Origin: Fidelibacterota bacterium
GTDB lineage: Bacteria > Fidelibacterota > Marinisomatia > Marinisomatales > TCS56
NCBI GenBank assembly: GCA_013203015.1
Contig: JABMPO010000215.1
Span: 1-8,955, forward strand
Length of the DNA: 8,955 bases
Direction of reading: 5' to 3'
Part shown: positions 5,850-8,955 of the stretch, piece after piece
How positions within the stretch are numbered: the stretch's first letter is position 1
How the letters are laid out: every line of letters begins with the position of its first letter
Translations under genes and position numbers: made by a program
The notes under the pieces: generated by a model
What the model was told of the DNA's origin: nothing
The model's database searches: none
What the model saw: the letters and a program-made list of their open reading frames with translations, nothing else

Positions 5850-8459
5850 ATGATGAAGACAGTTACAAAAATAATACTGATATTCTGTCTTGTCTCAATC
5901 TCATTCAGCCAAGAAATAGTTGTAACTCCATATGGTGTATCTCCGCGTGAAGCTTTAGTTGACACGCTGGATATGTTTGACGTTGCCTATAACGCTTTGC
6001 CGAATGTTGGAATTGGGACTTTGCTATACTTAAAGGCAGAATTTGTCGATTCCACGACTACAGGCTTTACCTGGGCTGTAACTACGTCCCCGGTAAATTC
6101 GACCTACACCCTGGGAACCGAAGAAGCTGAAGGTGATAACGTTGAATTCAACACTTTCACTCCTGACTCAACCGGGACTTACGTAATTACAGTCACTGAA
6201 GGTGCCACTTCAGGCACAATTACAATCTATGCCGGTACTTTTCTCGGTATTGGCACTGCTGGGACCTCCGACACTGGTTGTGCCGGATTTTGCCATAGTG
6301 CCTACGTAGACGATTGGAAACTAACCGGACATAGCGATATGTTAAATAGAGCCTTCGACGGTACCCTTAGCAGCCATTATGGCTCCTACTGTGTTGGTTG
6401 TCATGTAGTTGGCCAAGACGGTGCTGATAATGATGGGTTTGACGATTTTGATTTCGTCTATCCCGATTCAACAGCACTGGTAGACACCTACAACTCCACC
6501 GATGGGCATTTCTATGATGGATTGTATGACGATTTAGCTGCGGCTTTCCCCGAAGCTTTTCGACGTGCAAATATCCAATGTGAAAGCTGCCACGGACCCG
6601 GTAGTGAACATAATGGCGGTCCTGCCATGGCCAGTTCCCTGGATGCTCAGACCTGCGCCTGGTGCCATGATTCCGGTACCCATCACGCTTTCCCGGATCA
6701 GTGGAGAGTTTCACAGCATGCCGCCCTGGACTACGGTGCTTATGCCGGTGGCAGAGCCAGTTGCGCTCCCTGCCATAGCGGCTCAGGCTTCATCGCCTGG
6801 GTTGATGGTGGTATGGAACCACTGACTGAAGCTCCTCCGGTCGTACCGATCACCTGCGCCACCTGTCATGATCCCCATTCAGTTGATAATGAACATCAGC
6901 TGCGCGGATTTGATGAGGTTGTACTTGGTGACGGTACCGTCATTACCGATGGTGGAAATGGTAAACTGTGTATGAACTGCCATAAGGGTCGTCGTGATCC
7001 TTCATACTATGAATATGTTCATTACAGCAGCCATTTTGGACCACATCATGGTCCCCAGGCTGATATGTTAGCAGGGGCAAACGTTCCGACCTTTGGACAA
7101 ACCCTGCCATCATCGGCTCATTTAGCTGGTACTGAAGCATGTGTATCCTGCCATATGGCGGGCGACCTGACAGATGATGCTGGTAATATCACTCATGTTG
7201 GTGGACATAGCTTCAGTATGGTTGACACCGATACTGGCGTCGATCATGTAGAAGCTTGTGCATCCTGTCATGGTGACATTGGTGAGTCATTTGCAGAAAA
7301 AATGTATTACTTCAATGGCGAAGCCGATCATGATGGCGACGGTGTTGATGAAGGTCTGCAGGAAGAAGTTCATGGTCTGTTAGAAGAAGTGGCCTTACTA
7401 CTTCCACCACTGGATACCACTGAAGTGGATATCGGTGGTGATTATGTCTATACTCTTACCGAAGTAAAAGCTGCCTTCAACTATCTATTTGTTGAAGAAG
7501 ACCGCAGTCTCGGTGTTCATAACCCGGCCTTTACGGTTGCATTGTTGAAAGTTACCCTCAACGCTCTCATGGACGGAAATATGGCTGGCGAACTTGTCGC
7601 TATTGAAGATGTTCCTAATGATCAGGGCTATCAGGTCCGTGTTGTCTGGGATAATCTGGTTGACGATTTAACAGCCTACGATCCGGTCGAAACCTATATC
7701 GTCAAACGTTTTGACGATTACGGTGATGAAGAAGGCTGGACCAATGTTGGTGAAGTCACGGCCGACGGCAGTGCTCGTTACGCCCTCGATGTTGCCACGA
7801 TTTTCAATAACGTTGGTACCGATACGGCCTGGACTGAATTCAAAATCGTGGCCATCACCCAGAGTGGTGTGGTAGTCGAATCAGAAGTTGGCGATGGATT
7901 CTCCATCGATAATCTGGTTCCGGCTGCACCTACTGGTGTAATGGCTTCTGCGATTGATAATTATTCAGTTGAACTGGCCTGGGATGCTTCAGCAGCTCCC
8001 GATGTCAATTACTATAAGATTTACCGTGATGGTGTAGAAATCGCCATGACGGCCGATCTTAATTATACTGACACGAGTCTGGATCTGGGTGATTACACCT
8101 ATACAATCGCTGCCGTTGATTTCAGCGGTAACGAAGGTGATGTTTCCCCCGGCGTAGATGCCACAGTTCTATCTGTTGAAGATGGCTCGATGCCCCTGGA
8201 ATACAGTCTGGCTCAGAACTACCCGAATCCATTCAACCCTGTTACCACAATCAAATTCTCCCTGATAGAAGCCGGGATGGTCAATCTGACCGTTATTAAT
8301 TCCGCTGGTCAGGTAGTAACTGAATTGGTTAACAAGAAAATGGATGCTGGAAAACACAGTATCAACTTCGTGGCTGAAAACTTGCCTACTGGTTTATATT
8401 TTTACACAATCAGCAGCAAGAATTTCAATCAGACCAAGAAAATGGTATTATTGAAATAA
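5850..8459 (+). CDS. Secreted multiheme cytochrome c with FN3 domains and T9SS sorting domain
   Basis: This 869-residue protein begins with a signal peptide (1-20) and an Ig/PKD-like beta domain (about 25-135). The heme domain (about 140-480) has eight canonical CXXCH motifs: CVGCH 181, CESCH 244, CAWCH 269, CAPCH 305, CATCH 336, CMNCH 374, CVSCH 431 and CASCH 470. It also has a non-canonical CAGFCH at 144-149. Many further histidines could provide bis-His ligation, as in the cytochrome c554-type multiheme group. A DHDGDGVDEG loop (493-502) looks calcium-binding. One or two fibronectin type III-like domains follow (about 585-690 and 691-773), then a type A T9SS sorting domain (about 782-869, YPNPFN at 791-796). 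It is probably an outer-surface electron carrier; the redox partner and any catalytic activity are unknown. A strong terminator follows, so it is probably a single transcription unit. Confidence 0.92.
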   Translation: MMKTVTKIILIFCLVSISFSQEIVVTPYGVSPREALVDTLDMFDVAYNALPNVGIGTLLYLKAEFVDSTTTGFTWAVTTSPVNSTYTLGTEEAEGDNVEFNTFTPDSTGTYVITVTEGATSGTITIYAGTFLGIGTAGTSDTGCAGFCHSAYVDDWKLTGHSDMLNRAFDGTLSSHYGSYCVGCHVVGQDGADNDGFDDFDFVYPDSTALVDTYNSTDGHFYDGLYDDLAAAFPEAFRRANIQCESCHGPGSEHNGGPAMASSLDAQTCAWCHDSGTHHAFPDQWRVSQHAALDYGAYAGGRASCAPCHSGSGFIAWVDGGMEPLTEAPPVVPITCATCHDPHSVDNEHQLRGFDEVVLGDGTVITDGGNGKLCMNCHKGRRDPSYYEYVHYSSHFGPHHGPQADMLAGANVPTFGQTLPSSAHLAGTEACVSCHMAGDLTDDAGNITHVGGHSFSMVDTDTGVDHVEACASCHGDIGESFAEKMYYFNGEADHDGDGVDEGLQEEVHGLLEEVALLLPPLDTTEVDIGGDYVYTLTEVKAAFNYLFVEEDRSLGVHNPAFTVALLKVTLNALMDGNMAGELVAIEDVPNDQGYQVRVVWDNLVDDLTAYDPVETYIVKRFDDYGDEEGWTNVGEVTADGSARYALDVATIFNNVGTDTAWTEFKIVAITQSGVVVESEVGDGFSIDNLVPAAPTGVMASAIDNYSVELAWDASAAPDVNYYKIYRDGVEIAMTADLNYTDTSLDLGDYTYTIAAVDFSGNEGDVSPGVDATVLSVEDGSMPLEYSLAQNYPNPFNPVTTIKFSLIEAGMVNLTVINSAGQVVTELVNKKMDAGKHSINFVAENLPTGLYFYTISSKNFNQTKKMVLLK

Positions 8460-8478
8460 ATGCCCGATTAAGCTGTTT

Positions 8479-8513
8479 AAAATGGGGAGCGTCAGTCGCT
8501 CCCCATTTTTTTT
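8479..8513 (+). terminator. Strong intrinsic terminator after the multiheme cytochrome gene
   Basis: AAAATGGGGAGCG (8479-8491) pairs perfectly with CGCTCCCCATTTT (8497-8509) around a TCAGT loop. A run of eight Ts (8506-8513) completes it. It begins about 20 bases after the stop codon. The A-rich left arm could also let it work in the opposite direction. Confidence 0.93.
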
Positions 8514-8522
8514 ATTCCATTA

Positions 8523-8538
8523 TTGAAGATAAATTCAA
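8523..8538. repeat. Short inverted repeat in the gap before the lipoprotein cytochrome
   Basis: TTGAA-N6-TTCAA lies about 85 bases upstream of the next start codon. It could be an operator for that gene, but it is short and AT-rich. No confident promoter was found in the rest of the gap (8539-8612). Confidence 0.25.
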
Positions 8539-8612
8539 CTAACTGGTTCAGCCCTATACGGGTGGCCGTGAAATTGATCCATAGTTCTAATAGCAACATT
8601 GAAAAGATAATT

Positions 8613-8617
8613 GGGAG
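8613..8617 (+). promoter_or_regulatory. Ribosome binding site of the lipoprotein cytochrome gene
   Basis: GGGAG lies six bases before the ATG at 8624, supporting this start for a gene whose 3' end is outside the window. Confidence 0.65.
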
Positions 8618-8623
8618 AGCATC

Positions 8624-8955
8624 ATGATTAGGTTCCGGAAAACTGCTATCAAATTAGTTGGTTTAGCGCTGTTGACTACCATGATCTTGATCTTTATCAG
8701 CGGTTGCGCCGAGGAAGCCACACCTATCGCTCATCCCGACGGGTGGGCTGATGATCCGGACAGTGAATATTTTCACAGTCGGAAAGTTGCAGTAAATGGG
8801 ATTGCTTTCTGCAAATCCTGTCATGGTGGTGCTGGTACAAATGATTATTATGGCGGCTCAAGTGGCATAAGTTGTTACCAGTGCCATAAGGGCGGGCCAA
8901 GCGGTCACCCGGTCTTCCAACTCTGGGTTGGCTCTCCGGACAGCAGCCAGTTCCA
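8624..8955 (+). CDS. Multiheme c-type cytochrome lipoprotein, 3' end outside the window
   Basis: The frame is open for 110 codons to the window edge. The N-terminus has a positively charged start (MIRFRKTAIK), a hydrophobic stretch and a lipobox ISGC with Cys28, so it is an exported lipoprotein. Two heme motifs are visible, CKSCH (63-67) and CYQCH (84-88), and more may follow. A HPDGWADDPDSEYFH segment (37-51) before the first heme is echoed by a HP-x5-W-x3-PDSSQFH segment (95 to the edge) after the second. This suggests an internal duplication seen in FCB-group cytochrome lipoproteins. It lies in the same direction as the large secreted cytochrome but behind a terminator, so it probably has its own promoter. 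A role in envelope electron transfer is likely; the partner is unknown. Confidence 0.85.
   Translation, partial: MIRFRKTAIKLVGLALLTTMILIFISGCAEEATPIAHPDGWADDPDSEYFHSRKVAVNGIAFCKSCHGGAGTNDYYGGSSGISCYQCHKGGPSGHPVFQLWVGSPDSSQF

Noticed and set aside
6367..7140. Antisense and alternative-frame open frames inside the multiheme cytochrome
   Set aside because: They have no ribosome binding site or domain features, and the plus-strand frame is full of heme motifs.

Overview
The window most likely comes from a Gram-negative bacterium of the FCB superphylum, such as Neomarinimicrobiota, Calditrichota, Ignavibacteria or a relative. The evidence is three proteins ending in a 'YPNPFN' type A sorting domain, which marks cargo of the type IX secretion system (T9SS). 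Other support comes from LVIVD repeats, a secreted M64 peptidase and multiheme c-type cytochromes. The phylum is an inference; no rRNA or marker gene is present.

Layout: the left part is on the minus strand. It has the first 16 codons of an unidentified gene (1-50), a DsbD/TauE-SafE-like membrane protein (43-795) that overlaps it, and a secreted M64-family metallopeptidase (977-2386). A divergent intergenic region (2387-2544) leads into a plus-strand two-gene operon (2545-5389). A 460-base stretch with no convincing gene (5390-5849) follows. Then come a large secreted multiheme cytochrome c (5850-8459), a strong intrinsic terminator (8479-8513), and the start of a diheme-or-more lipoprotein cytochrome that runs off the right edge (8624-8955).

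The main discovery is the operon at 2545-5389. A simple ORF reading breaks each gene in two at an in-frame TGA (3925-3927 and 4781-4783). Each TGA falls exactly at the first cysteine of a thioredoxin CxxC motif, giving W-U-P-V-C and W-U-S-F-C. The frame stays open afterwards through the rest of the thioredoxin fold, the cis-proline loop and a complete T9SS sorting domain. A hairpin with G at the start of its apical loop lies 18-24 bases after each UGA, as expected of a bacterial SECIS element. The second is a perfect 5-bp stem with a GGU loop. I therefore annotate two tandem selenoproteins: a 669-residue LVIVD-propeller/thioredoxin fusion and a 277-residue thioredoxin-like protein. Both have a signal peptide and a T9SS sorting domain, so they would be selenocysteine redox enzymes exported to the cell surface or medium. 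The second gene starts one base after the first stop and has no visible Shine-Dalgarno site, so its translation may depend on selenocysteine readthrough in the first.

The rest of the window fits a redox-rich cell envelope. The membrane protein belongs to a family often found with cbb3 oxidase assembly and copper handling. The large cytochrome has eight CXXCH motifs plus one odd CX3CH and is also a T9SS cargo. A perfect FNR-type palindrome lies just upstream of it, suggesting control by oxygen or nitrogen oxides. No selenium machinery (selA, selB, selC, selD) is visible in the window, so the selenocysteine reading rests on sequence evidence within the two genes.
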